A stretch of DNA of 40,415 nt. Origin: Halanaerobium sp964649895 (GTDB lineage: Bacteria > Bacillota > Halanaerobiia > Halanaerobiales > Halanaerobiaceae). The translations under genes and the position numbers were made by a program. Shown in pieces: positions 25,687 through 33,837 of this stretch. Positions within the stretch are counted from its first letter, which is position 1; every line of letters starts with the position of its first letter. Where the stretch lies: NCBI GenBank assembly GCA_964649895.1, contig CAZYRX010000012.1, positions 1 to 40,415 of the forward strand. Direction: 5' to 3'. Below the pieces are notes generated by a model. The model was not told the DNA's origin. It did not search any database and saw nothing but the letters and a program-made list of their open reading frames with translations.

Positions 25687-25705
25687 TTCAAAAAAAATTA
25701 GAATA

Positions 25706-25741
25706 TGAAATATACAACAAAATTATACGATATATATTTCA
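25706..25741. promoter_or_regulatory. Inverted repeat flanking the -10 box of the hydrogenase operon
   Basis: Plus-strand TGAAATATA (25706-25714) and TATATTTCA (25733-25741) are a perfect 9-base inverted repeat centred on the -10 box. The right arm is part of minus-strand TTGTGAAAT, an exact Rex half-site directly after the -35. Candidate operator. Confidence 0.45.
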
Positions 25742-25750
25742 CAATGTCAA
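25722..25750 (-). promoter_or_regulatory. Consensus sigma-A promoter of the hydrogenase operon
   Basis: On the minus strand TTGACA (25745-25750), 17 bases, TATAAT (25722-25727): a perfect match at both boxes and spacing. It starts 12 bases after the mazF stop and gives a leader of about 130 bases. Such a strong promoter usually needs a repressor, which fits the flanking repeats. Confidence 0.9.
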
Positions 25751-25761
25751 GTAATAATCAA

Positions 25762-26112
25762 TTAAAGTTCTATTAAACCTAAACTAATTTCCAATGAAGT
25801 ATTAACATCTTCAATAACATCTTCCTCTAAATGAGCTATATGTCTCTGCAGTCTTTTCTTATCTATAGTTCTAATTTGCTCAAGAAGTATAACTGAATCT
25901 TTATCTAAATTTGTATAATTAGCTGGGATCTCAACATGAGTAGGCAGTTTAGCTTTGTTAATACGAGAAGTTATTGCTGCAACAATAACAGTTGGACTAT
26001 ATTTATTACCAATATCATTTTGTATAACCAGTACTGGTCTAGTACCACCCTGCTCTGAACCCACAACTGGATTCAAATTTGCGTAAAACACATCACCCCT
26101 TTTTACTTTCAA
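25762..26112 (-). CDS. mazF: MazF/EndoA-type mRNA endoribonuclease toxin
   Basis: A 116-residue toxin, the same length as Bacillus EndoA. It starts KVKRGDVFYANLNPVVGSEQ, followed by GGTRPVLVIQND, NKYSPTVIVAAITSRI and LLEQIRTIDKKRL, all hallmarks of the Firmicute MazF family; the conserved R and T of GTRPVL are the catalytic region. I take TTG 26112 as the start because it gives the exact family N-terminus and has GGAG about ten bases upstream; longer in-frame options run back into mazE with no ribosome binding site. It overlaps mazE by 20 bases. The hydrogenase promoter follows almost at once. Confidence 0.93.
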   Translation of the reverse strand: MKVKRGDVFYANLNPVVGSEQGGTRPVLVIQNDIGNKYSPTVIVAAITSRINKAKLPTHVEIPANYTNLDKDSVILLEQIRTIDKKRLQRHIAHLEEDVIEDVNTSLEISLGLIEL

Positions 26113-26389
26113 TTTTTTCACACTCCACCAGTCTCTGCTCATAACATAAATAAGAATAGCAGTCACTTGACAAACCTTCATCTGCTAACTGTTGATTAAG
26201 ACCGGCCATTTTTTTATATCCATCTCTTAGATGAGATCTCACTTCTTCTTTTTTTCTTTCTCGCAAATATAATTTTACTGCCTGAGATAAAAATTCATTC
26301 TGCTTTTCATTATTTTGCTTACAATAAAGCTTAATCTCCTCAACTAAATACTCAGGGAGCTCAATTTTTATCTTTTTAGATTTGGACAA
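26093..26389 (-). CDS. mazE: MazE/EndoAI-type ribbon-helix-helix antitoxin
   Basis: A 98-residue antitoxin. The N-terminal ribbon-helix-helix DNA-binding part (KKIKIELPEYLVEEIKLYCK, NEFLSQAVKLYL) is followed by the toxin-binding tail with LRDGYKKMAGLNQQLADEGL, the counterpart of RRGYMEMAKINL in Bacillus EndoAI. TTG 26389 lies eight bases after GGAGG. A GTG nine bases upstream overlaps the ribosome binding site and is rejected. Its own promoter is at 26423-26451, and autoregulation would be expected for the family. Overlaps mazF. Confidence 0.9.
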   Translation of the reverse strand: MSKSKKIKIELPEYLVEEIKLYCKQNNEKQNEFLSQAVKLYLRERKKEEVRSHLRDGYKKMAGLNQQLADEGLSSDCYSYLCYEQRLVECEKIESKKG

Positions 26390-26422
26390 AGGTGACACCT
26401 CCAGTTTACTTTAACTGAATCT

Positions 26423-26451
26423 ATTATACATATCTTAGTGTTATTTTTCAA
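26423..26451 (-). promoter_or_regulatory. Sigma-A-type promoter of mazEF
   Basis: On the minus strand TTGAAA (26446-26451), 17 bases, TATAAT (26423-26428), about 35 bases before the mazE start. Confidence 0.8.
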
Positions 26452-26489
26452 ATTTTTACTTAGCCTTAATAACTCTACTCTTTTATGAT

Positions 26490-26521
26490 AAAAAAAGATG
26501 AGACTACTCAGTCCCATCTTT
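26490..26521 (-). terminator. Intrinsic terminator overlapping the end of the mini-antitoxin gene
   Basis: On the minus strand AAAGATGGGACT, loop GAGT, AGTCTCATCTTT (one G-U pair) runs into a T7 run (26490-26496). The TAG stop of the upstream small gene begins in the loop. Confidence 0.85.
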
Positions 26522-26650
26522 AATGAGAGAAACATTCTTAATTAAATCTTCATTTACTGCAGCCATTTTTTCATATCCTTTGACCATAGCTTTGGTAATT
26601 TCTTCTTTTTCAGCCTCAGTGAAATTACGTTTACGGCGCAGTCTATCCAC
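26504..26650 (-). CDS. 48-residue protein resembling the toxin-binding tail of MazE
   Basis: A small gene starting with GTG 26650, seven bases after GAGGTGG. It encodes 48 residues (DRLRRKRNFTEAEKEEITKA, then MVKGYEKMAAVNEDLIKNVS, ending DGTE). The GYEKMAAVNEDL segment matches GYKKMAGLNQQL in the adjacent MazE, the stretch that in this family contacts MazF. The ribbon-helix-helix DNA-binding half is absent, replaced by a short basic and acidic helix. It has its own near-consensus promoter and its own terminator, so it looks like a real, separately expressed gene rather than decay. An antitoxin or MazF-modulating role is an inference from the motif and position. Confidence 0.7.
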   Translation of the reverse strand: MDRLRRKRNFTEAEKEEITKAMVKGYEKMAAVNEDLIKNVSLIKDGTE

Positions 26651-26709
26651 GATTTAACCACCTCATTGCTAAAAGGATTAATAAAATATTGATTACTTTA
26701 TCTGTTTTA

Positions 26710-26738
26710 AGTATATCGCAATTTTAAAAAGCTGTCAA
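26710..26738 (-). promoter_or_regulatory. Near-consensus promoter of the mini-antitoxin gene
   Basis: On the minus strand TTGACA (26733-26738), 17 bases, TATACT (26710-26715), about 60 bases before the GTG start and just past the helicase stop. Confidence 0.85.
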
Positions 26739-26775
26739 TCCATATCTATCTCTATAATATAAAAATTTAAAGTAA

Positions 26776-29031
26776 TTATAACTGATAATATAGACCTACT
26801 TTTTTAACATAAGTCAATAAGTGGTCATAAACTTTAAGTGTGCAAATTGTACTGCTGTCAGCAATGATTATCAGCTTCTTTTTTGCTCTTGTTAATGCTA
26901 CATTAAGCCTTCTTAAATCACGTAAAAACCCAATGTTATTATCTTTATTGCTGCGTACTGCTGTAAATATAACCATCTCTTTTTCCCGGCCCTGGAAAGC
27001 ATCTACAGTATCAATCTCAACATTTTTATAATGATTATGCTGATTTAAAAAGTCTACCTGATCTTTATAAGGAGATATTACAGCAATATCTTCTTCAATT
27101 ATAGAGCTTTTCACAGCTCTATCAATTATATCAAGTACAATTTCAGATTCAACTGGATTATCATAAGAATTAGAACTATTTAGAGAACGTTCTTCTGCTT
27201 CCATATTTAAGGTATCAAGAAAAACTAATGGATATTCTGGTTTTAAAGCTTTATCTACAATAAATTCATCTGATTTAATATCAACTCCTAAGTCTGTTAT
27301 TGTTTTTTCTGCCACAGATTCTGCTGCTTTTAAGCTTTCATTATAGAAATAAAGACTAGAAAAACCCATAATCTCTCTATTCATTCTATACTGGATTTTA
27401 AGAGTTGAGGAAAAACCATTACTATAAAGTTCATAGAGTTTTTCAAAAAGCGATTTACTAAGACCTTTTTCTGCCGCTTCTTCATTAATCACTGTAGGAG
27501 GCAGCTGTTTATGATCTCCAATTAAAATACTTTTATCCGCCTTAAAATATGGAATTAATGTTTCAGTTTGTGTTGATTGAGTAGCCTCATCAATCACGCT
27601 TAAATCAAAGTATCTGTCAGCAAGCATATTAGAACCTGCAGTTATATTTGTGGAACATATAACATCAGCATTATCTAAAAGATCATCTACAGCCTTATTC
27701 TCTAATTTTTCTATATTTTTAAAATATTTATCTATTTTAGCCTGAAGATCAAGCCACCCTGCCATTTCATCTATTACTTCCGGACTAACCCCTCTTACAT
27801 GATGTTCGATATCTTTTTCTGCATACTCCTTAATTTCCTGATCAGAAAGACCTCTCCGATATTTACCTCCTGGATAAATATATGATTCTTGTTTATTTAT
27901 TAAATCAGAAACTTCATCTCGCAGTTTTTCAGCTTCAATATAATCAGGATGTTCTAAAACTTTATTATCAACAGTATGTTTACGCATTTTTTTATTAACT
28001 CTAACAGGGTGTCCTATTCTAATCACGTTTAAATCTTTTTCAATTAATAATTCTAATAAGTTGTCTACAGCTGTATTTGAAGATGCAGAAGCAAGAACTT
28101 TTTTGCCTTTTTGTGCTGCTTCAGCTATGATTTCTACAGCTGTAATGGTTTTGCCTGTCCCAGGGGGGCCCTGAATTAAATATATATCTTCTGCTTTAAG
28201 AGATTTAGAAACAGCTTCTTTTTGAGAATCATTTAATTGCTCAGCAGAAACATCTGTTTCCTCATCTTTTTTTTCTGCAGGATTATTCAGATTTAGTATT
28301 ATATCTCTTTTTTTAAGTTGAGATTTTTTTTGGGGATTTTTTAATGTTTCAAGTGCATTGAACATTCTATCAAAAGTAACTTCATTAACAAAAAGATCAA
28401 GCCTAACTCCTTTACTGTAAATGAATTCGGGTGGTTGTTTTTCAAATACTACAGTAATTGAGTAACTTGTTTTCTCAAATACTGTTCCGGTCGGATTATC
28501 TGGATGCAGAGGCTTATTTAAACTAATCATAACCAGATCTCCTGTAGTTATTTCCGTTTCAGGTAGTTTTTCACCTTTATACTTTGAAGTAAATTTAACA
28601 AGAGGCTTATGTCCAAATGCTGTTCCAGCATCTTTCCCCCGCAGATCAAGCAGGGTTCGCCCCTTTGCCTGTCTTTCTCGTGGAGACAAAAATTTGATTT
28701 CTAATTTATGTCTTTCCATCTCCTCTTCACGCTCTAATTCAATTAATTCACTAAATTTTTTATAATAATCAATTACCTCTTTATCAAGAAGTTCGTCTAA
28801 ATCTTTCGCTTCAACAGATACTTTAACTCCACCAATTTGATTATTATCCATAACATCAATAATCTGAGAAGCTGCTTCCCAATCAACTTCAACTTCAGCT
28901 TTATTTTTCTTTTGATTAATTTCAATTTTACCTATATCTCTACTATTTATCCCAGCTTCGTTGATAAACGCTCCAACAATATCTCCAGGTCCAATACTAT
29001 CATCAATATCCGAAATTAATAAAGTAACCAT
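26776..29031 (-). CDS. SF1B (UPF1/IGHMBP2-like) helicase with N-terminal DbpA-type RNA-binding domain
   Basis: A 751-residue helicase. Residues 1-75 resemble the RNA-binding domain otherwise found at the C-terminus of DbpA/CsdA DEAD-box helicases (SIGPGDIVGAFINEAGINSR, DIGKIEI, then GVKVSVE). After a helical linker and a beta-barrel segment (about 115-220) comes the SF1 core: Q-motif-like LNDSQKEAV, Walker A QGPPGTGKTITAVE (about 287-300), Walker B-like DEATQSTQTETLIP, GDHKQLPPTV, IQYRMNREIM, DAFQGREKEMVIF and ALTRAKKKLIII. It probably unwinds RNA or RNA-DNA hybrids (inference). ATG with GGAGG upstream, 17 bases after dcd, so likely co-transcribed with it. Confidence 0.92.
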   Translation of the reverse strand: MVTLLISDIDDSIGPGDIVGAFINEAGINSRDIGKIEINQKKNKAEVEVDWEAASQIIDVMDNNQIGGVKVSVEAKDLDELLDKEVIDYYKKFSELIELEREEEMERHKLEIKFLSPRERQAKGRTLLDLRGKDAGTAFGHKPLVKFTSKYKGEKLPETEITTGDLVMISLNKPLHPDNPTGTVFEKTSYSITVVFEKQPPEFIYSKGVRLDLFVNEVTFDRMFNALETLKNPQKKSQLKKRDIILNLNNPAEKKDEETDVSAEQLNDSQKEAVSKSLKAEDIYLIQGPPGTGKTITAVEIIAEAAQKGKKVLASASSNTAVDNLLELLIEKDLNVIRIGHPVRVNKKMRKHTVDNKVLEHPDYIEAEKLRDEVSDLINKQESYIYPGGKYRRGLSDQEIKEYAEKDIEHHVRGVSPEVIDEMAGWLDLQAKIDKYFKNIEKLENKAVDDLLDNADVICSTNITAGSNMLADRYFDLSVIDEATQSTQTETLIPYFKADKSILIGDHKQLPPTVINEEAAEKGLSKSLFEKLYELYSNGFSSTLKIQYRMNREIMGFSSLYFYNESLKAAESVAEKTITDLGVDIKSDEFIVDKALKPEYPLVFLDTLNMEAEERSLNSSNSYDNPVESEIVLDIIDRAVKSSIIEEDIAVISPYKDQVDFLNQHNHYKNVEIDTVDAFQGREKEMVIFTAVRSNKDNNIGFLRDLRRLNVALTRAKKKLIIIADSSTICTLKVYDHLLTYVKKVGLYYQL

Positions 29032-29048
29032 GTCAAATACCTCCAGCT

Positions 29049-29588
29049 CTACCTAATATTTTCTGAGTCTTCAAATACCTTTGTACCTACAGTATTCCTC
29101 TGACCCTGATATTTACCTCTATATGGATTTTCTGCTGTATCGTCCATCATTGCAAAAACTAACTGACATATTCTTCTATCTGATTCTAATTTAATTGGCA
29201 GTCGATTAGCATTATATAATTCGAGTGTTATCTGTCCTTCAAAACCAGGATCAACCCAACCAGCATTTTGAATAAAAAGCCCCATTCTACCTATTGAACT
29301 TCTTCCCTCTACAAAAGCTGTAAGATTATCCGGCAATTTAATATACTCTTTAGTTGTAGCAAGCAGAAAAGAATGTGGTGGAATAATAATTTCTGAACCA
29401 ATTACCTCTTGATAACTAACTTTATCTGTTAATGTCATTAAAGGCAAACTGTTTTCATCAACTTTTAAAAAATCATGCCCCAGCCTCATATCTACAGAAG
29501 CAGGTTGTATCTGCATTTCATCAATAGGATCAATCACAAGTTCCTCATTTTTTAACATTTTTTTAATTTTTTTGTCTGATAAAATCAT
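29049..29588 (-). CDS. dcd: dCTP deaminase, probably the dUMP-forming (bifunctional) type
   Basis: A 179-residue trimeric enzyme making dUTP or dUMP from dCTP for thymidylate synthesis. It has IQPASVDMRLGHDF, HSFLLATTKEYIKLPDN, the active-site EGRSSIGRMGLFIQNAGWVD and catalytic Glu in GQITLELYN, and the C-terminal KYQGQ lid. The sequences FIQNAGWVDPGFEGQ and RRICQLVF resemble the bifunctional dCTP deaminase-dUTPases of archaea, rather than the E. coli form, which suggests direct dUMP production; this is inference from motif resemblance. ATG with AAGGAG upstream. Confidence 0.93.
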   Translation of the reverse strand: MILSDKKIKKMLKNEELVIDPIDEMQIQPASVDMRLGHDFLKVDENSLPLMTLTDKVSYQEVIGSEIIIPPHSFLLATTKEYIKLPDNLTAFVEGRSSIGRMGLFIQNAGWVDPGFEGQITLELYNANRLPIKLESDRRICQLVFAMMDDTAENPYRGKYQGQRNTVGTKVFEDSENIR

Positions 29589-29656
29589 TGTACAGCTCCT
29601 TATATAATATTGATTTATATTTTTCTACAATCTGAATTACTAAGAATTAATTAAAT

Positions 29657-31255
29657 TTATCTAATAATAAAATTCCAGGCATCTGACATTGAATCAATTA
29701 TGTCTCCAGCCTTTAAGGCAAAATCACTTTTTTGGGCTGCAGCGAATTCACCTGCTTTACCATGTAAGTAAACTGACAAAGCTGCTGCTTCAAAAAGATT
29801 CATACCCTGAGCAGTTAGAGATGCTGTAATGCCAGTTAAAACATCACCACTACCTGCAGTAGCCATACCATTAGTACCCGTGTTATTTAGAAATGCTCTT
29901 CCATCAGGAGATGCTGTTATAGTTGCAGCTCCCTTTAAAATAATATTAACTCCATATTCAGATGCAAAATTTCTTGCTATATCTATTCTATTAGCATTTA
30001 TCTCTTTAATTGGCTTATTGATTAATCTGGACATTTCTCCAGGATGTGGAGTTATAAGTATTTCGGCTGAGCTCTCTTTTAAAATTTTTAAGTCTTTAAT
30101 AGAATTCAATGCATCTGCATCCAGTATAAGCGGCATATCTAATTTGCTTAAAAGTTCATAAGTAATAATTTCTGTTTCTTTATTAGATCCTATTCCAGGA
30201 CCAAAAGCTAATACATCCATATCTTTTGTAAAATCTAAAATATAGTTTAAAGAATTAGAATTGATAATTCCATCAGAAGAAGAAACTGCTTTAGTTAATA
30301 CCTCATTTAACTGTACAGAAACACTTTCTTCAATTTCTTCAGGCAAAAGTAAATAAACAAGACCTGAACCACTTCTTAGTGCAGCATCAGCACACAGTAA
30401 TGGTGCACCAACCATACCCCTTGAACCTGAAAGTATAGCAGTTCTACCAAAAGTACCTTTATGACCATCTGATTTTCTTTTTGGAATAAATAACTCAGCA
30501 TCTTTTTTTGTGAATAATTTTAATCCATCATTATTCTTTGAAATAATACTTTCTTTTATTCCTATGTCGATAACCTTTACCTTACCTGAATATTCTCTGC
30601 CAGGAAAGAGAAGCAGTCCTCTCTTATATGCTGCCATTGTTGATGTATAATCAGCCTTAACTGCTGTTCCAAGCACTTCCCCACTATAACCACTAATTCC
30701 AGAAGGAATGTCAACAGCTAAAACATGTTTATCTGTTTTAGAAATATTTGAATTAATTAATTCAATAATTTTTTTGCTATTACCTCTAACTTCTCCACTA
30801 ATACCTGTTCCTAAAAGAGCATCAATAATAAAATCACTCTTTTTTAATTTATTTATAATATCACTTTCAGAAATATCTTCATATTCATAGTAATTTATAT
30901 TATTATACTCACATAAATTAAAATTAGTTTTATTAATTCCATCCAGCTCACTAATTTTAGAGCTGAGTATAATATTTACCTGATAGCCATAGTTTTTTAA
31001 AAAACGTGCTGCGGCCAGGCCATCACCACCATTATTACCTTTGCCAACAAAAATTAATATATTTATGTCTTCTTTTTGTTTTCTTTCAGAAATATTATAA
31101 TAATTACCTAGATTTAATATCTTATTTTTTATAATCTCATCAGCATATTCAGCTGTACCCCGTGCAGCAGATTCCATAAGTAAAATTTCTGGATAACCTG
31201 CATTAATAGTATCTTGGTCTGATTTTCGCATTGAATTTGGAGTTAATATATCCAT
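29657..31255 (-). CDS. nnr: Bifunctional NAD(P)H-hydrate repair enzyme (epimerase and ADP-dependent dehydratase)
   Basis: Repairs damaged NADHX and NADPHX. The 532-residue protein joins an N-terminal YjeF_N epimerase domain (VGKGNNGGDGLAAARFL, DALLGTGISGEVRG, AVDIPSGISG) to a C-terminal ribokinase-like dehydratase domain (HKGTFGRTAILSGSRGMVGA, ADALNS, ITPHPGEMSRL, and the nucleotide site GTNGMATAGSGDVLTG). ATG with GGAAGGGGAA upstream; two bases after acpS, the usual pairing in Firmicutes. dcd follows after 68 bases. Confidence 0.97.
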   Translation of the reverse strand: MDILTPNSMRKSDQDTINAGYPEILLMESAARGTAEYADEIIKNKILNLGNYYNISERKQKEDINILIFVGKGNNGGDGLAAARFLKNYGYQVNIILSSKISELDGINKTNFNLCEYNNINYYEYEDISESDIINKLKKSDFIIDALLGTGISGEVRGNSKKIIELINSNISKTDKHVLAVDIPSGISGYSGEVLGTAVKADYTSTMAAYKRGLLLFPGREYSGKVKVIDIGIKESIISKNNDGLKLFTKKDAELFIPKRKSDGHKGTFGRTAILSGSRGMVGAPLLCADAALRSGSGLVYLLLPEEIEESVSVQLNEVLTKAVSSSDGIINSNSLNYILDFTKDMDVLAFGPGIGSNKETEIITYELLSKLDMPLILDADALNSIKDLKILKESSAEILITPHPGEMSRLINKPIKEINANRIDIARNFASEYGVNIILKGAATITASPDGRAFLNNTGTNGMATAGSGDVLTGITASLTAQGMNLFEAAALSVYLHGKAGEFAAAQKSDFALKAGDIIDSMSDAWNFIIR

Positions 31256-31257
31256 AA

Positions 31258-31635
31258 TTATTCCCCTTCCAAAATAATTTGAGCTACAGTATAGTCTGTT
31301 TCGTGAGAAATACTCAAAAAAATATTCTTCACCTGCTTAGACTTAGCATTTTTAGAAGTTTTACCAGAAAGCTTAACCTCGGGTTTTCCCAGCTCATCAT
31401 TAATTATTTCAATGTCCTTCCAGCTATGTTTACGTTTTCCTGTACCCAAAGCCTTAAAAAAAGCTTCCTTAGCTGCAAAACGGGCAGCATAAGAAGCAGT
31501 ATTATCAGCTTTACTGCTGCAGTAATCAATTTCGTTTTTTAAGTAGATTCTATTTAAAAAATTATCTCCATATTTTTTTATCAAGTTTTCAATCCTACTA
31601 TTCTTAACTATATCAATACCAGTTCCCAGTATCAT
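31258..31635 (-). CDS. acpS: Holo-[acyl-carrier-protein] synthase
   Basis: Transfers 4'-phosphopantetheine from CoA to ACP. The 125-residue protein begins ILGTGIDIVKNSRIE, whose Asp binds Mg2+, has AARFAAKEAFFKALGTG with the second metal ligand Glu, and ends with the LSISHETDYTVAQIIL strand. The ATG at 31635 gives the standard N-terminus and has GAAGG about ten bases upstream. A longer frame upstream (18 residues, hydrophobic) has no ribosome binding site. Adjacent to nnr. Confidence 0.96.
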   Translation of the reverse strand: MILGTGIDIVKNSRIENLIKKYGDNFLNRIYLKNEIDYCSSKADNTASYAARFAAKEAFFKALGTGKRKHSWKDIEIINDELGKPEVKLSGKTSKNAKSKQVKNIFLSISHETDYTVAQIILEGE

Positions 31636-31756
31636 TAAATAACAACCTTCTTTCTCATTAAACAGTAAAATACAAACTGAGAAAATCATTATAATTGATT
31701 AATAAATATTTTTTTATCTTATCTGTTCTAATTATATTAAAATTAAGCCGCAAATG

Positions 31757-31786
31757 CAAAAATCCGGGCCCATATAAAGCCCGGAT
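31757..31786 (-). terminator. Intrinsic terminator of glmS
   Basis: On the minus strand ATCCGGGC (31779-31786) pairs with GCCCGGAT (31762-31769) around a 9-base loop and is followed by TTTTTGC. It lies 19 bases after the glmS stop. Confidence 0.9.
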
Positions 31787-31804
31787 CATATAAAAGTTAA
31801 TTAT

Positions 31805-33634
31805 TTATTCTACAGTAACACTTTTAGCCAGATTCCTGGGTTGATCAATATCTTTATCACAGATTAAAGCAGTATAATATGCTAAAAGCTGAAGGGGAAT
31901 AATGGCAAGTAAACCAGCAAAATATTGATTTAATTCCGGGAGTTCTATGACATAATCCACACTTTCTTCATCAAATTTTTGCCCTTCAATTGTAATCAAT
32001 AATGTTTCGGCCCCTCTTGCTTTTACTTCCTTTAAGTTGCTGAAGAGTTTAGAAAAAATATCAATTCTACTGCCTAGAGCAACTACAGGAACACCTTCCT
32101 CTACCAAAGCTAAAGTACCATGTTTAAGTTCACCTGCAGGATAAGCCTCTGCATGAATATATGATATCTCTTTCAACTTTAAAGCTCCTTCGAGGGCTAA
32201 GGTATAATCTGTATTGCGTCCAATAAAGAATATATTGCTTTTTCTAGCATATGATTCAGCAATATTTTTTATTTTTTCTTCACTCTGTACAATCATCTGT
32301 CTGCTTAATTCAGGTAATCTAATTAAGTCAGCTGTGTACTGTTTTACTTTTTGTGGGTCAACATCTCTTCTCTGCCTCATACCATCAACTGCTAACATAT
32401 AAAAAGCAGCAACCATATTAGTATAGGCTTTTGTAGAAGCAACTGCAATCTCTGGGCCAGCATTAAGATAAATTACTTTGTCAGATTCTCTTGCAATACT
32501 GCTGTCACGTGAATTTATCAGAGCAAGGACTGTAGCTCCTCTATCTTTTGCAAGTCTTAGTGCTGCAATAGTATCAGCTGTTTCCCCTGATTGACTAACA
32601 ACAATCAATAATGTTTTTTCATCAACCAATGGATTTCTATATCTATACTCACTTGCCACTTCTACTTCTACGGGTATCTTAAGGGTATCCTCCAGCAAAT
32701 ATTTTGCGAGATATCCAGAATGATAAGCAGTTCCACAGGCAACTATATGAATCTTATTATAATTACTAAGCCAGTCTTTTTCTAGACCACTTGCACTTAA
32801 ATCAATCTCCCCATCAACAAGACGATCCTGCAGCAGCCATTTAAGAGATTCTGGTTGTTCATTAATTTCTTTAAGCATAAAATGATCATAACCCTGTTTT
32901 TCTGCCATCTCAGAATCCCAGTCTATTTTTGTTCTATTTTTGTCAGCAATTAATTCACCAGCAAAAGAATATACTTTAACCTCATCTTTTCGAATATCCG
33001 CCATTTCTTGATTTTCCAAAATATAAAAGTCATCTGTATAATCAAGATAAGCTGGTATATCAGAAGCTAAAAAATTCTCATTTTCTCCAATTCCAACTAT
33101 TAATGGGCTATCTTTACGTACTGCTATTATTCTATCTTTTTCTTTTTTTGACATAACTGCCATAGCAAAAGATCCTTCAAGTTCTGAAACTGCTTTTTTT
33201 ACAGCATTTTTTAAATCATCTTCATAATAATAAGATATTAAATGAGCTGCAACTTCAGTATCTGTCTCAGATACAAACACCTGACCTTCTGCAGATAATT
33301 TATCTTTAAGTTCTCTAAAGTTCTCAATAATTCCATTATGCACAATTACAACATCTGAAAAAGAATCGGTATGTGGATGGGAGTTAAGATCAGATGGTTT
33401 ACCATGAGTAGCCCATCTGGTATGTCCAATTCCTGTACCTCCACTAAATGACTCTTTTTCTGCAGCTTCATTTAACTTGTTTAATTTACCTTCTTTTTTC
33501 ACAAGTTTTATTCCTGCTTCTTCCTGTACTGCTATTCCAGCAGAATCATAACCTCTATATTCCAGTTTTTTTAACCCAGAAAGAAGGATTGGAGCTGCGT
33601 TTTGTTCACCAATATAACCAACAATTCCACACAT
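31805..33634 (-). CDS. glmS: Glutamine--fructose-6-phosphate aminotransferase (isomerising)
   Basis: Makes glucosamine-6-phosphate, the entry to amino-sugar and peptidoglycan synthesis. The 609-residue protein has the N-terminal glutaminase domain with catalytic Cys2 (CGIVGYIGEQ), GIGHTRWATHGKPSDLNSHP and HNGIIENFRELK, then two SIS sugar-isomerase domains (CGTAYHSGYLAKY, VSQSGETADTIAALR; FIGRNTDYTLALEGALKLKE) and the C-terminal QPRNLAKSVTVE. ATG with GGAGG upstream. It lies 40 bases downstream of a glmS ribozyme, so its mRNA should be cleaved when glucosamine-6-phosphate is abundant. Confidence 0.98.
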   Translation of the reverse strand: MCGIVGYIGEQNAAPILLSGLKKLEYRGYDSAGIAVQEEAGIKLVKKEGKLNKLNEAAEKESFSGGTGIGHTRWATHGKPSDLNSHPHTDSFSDVVIVHNGIIENFRELKDKLSAEGQVFVSETDTEVAAHLISYYYEDDLKNAVKKAVSELEGSFAMAVMSKKEKDRIIAVRKDSPLIVGIGENENFLASDIPAYLDYTDDFYILENQEMADIRKDEVKVYSFAGELIADKNRTKIDWDSEMAEKQGYDHFMLKEINEQPESLKWLLQDRLVDGEIDLSASGLEKDWLSNYNKIHIVACGTAYHSGYLAKYLLEDTLKIPVEVEVASEYRYRNPLVDEKTLLIVVSQSGETADTIAALRLAKDRGATVLALINSRDSSIARESDKVIYLNAGPEIAVASTKAYTNMVAAFYMLAVDGMRQRRDVDPQKVKQYTADLIRLPELSRQMIVQSEEKIKNIAESYARKSNIFFIGRNTDYTLALEGALKLKEISYIHAEAYPAGELKHGTLALVEEGVPVVALGSRIDIFSKLFSNLKEVKARGAETLLITIEGQKFDEESVDYVIELPELNQYFAGLLAIIPLQLLAYYTALICDKDIDQPRNLAKSVTVE

Positions 33635-33673
33635 ATATAATCTTAACCTCCATTTTTGAAATTAAATATTCAA

Positions 33674-33837
33674 CTGTCAGCTGTTAATTATCTTCTCTGT
33701 ATCATCAGTTGCCTGATGATTTTAAAAGATAAAATTGAGGCAGTACAGCTGCTGCCTGAGAGCATCCGCCGATAATTCGATAACTCTCATCCTCGTCAAC
33801 CCAATTCGATTTCCGTCTCAATTGGGCTCAGGCGCTT
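33674..33837 (-). ncRNA. glmS ribozyme (glucosamine-6-phosphate-activated self-cleaving riboswitch)
   Basis: The minus strand contains the conserved core in order: cleavage site A|GCGCC (cut between 33836 and 33835), P2 arms GCCCAATT / AATTGGGT, the invariant TTGACGAGGATGAGAGTTAT, then TCGGCGGATGCTCTC, P3 AGGCAG/CTGCCT, P4 TTATCTT/AAGATAA, and P4.1 ATCATCAG-GCAA-CTGATGAT. The invariant segments match the known ribozymes of Bacillus and Thermoanaerobacter as I remember them. It sits directly before glmS, as in other Firmicutes. Confidence 0.97.
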
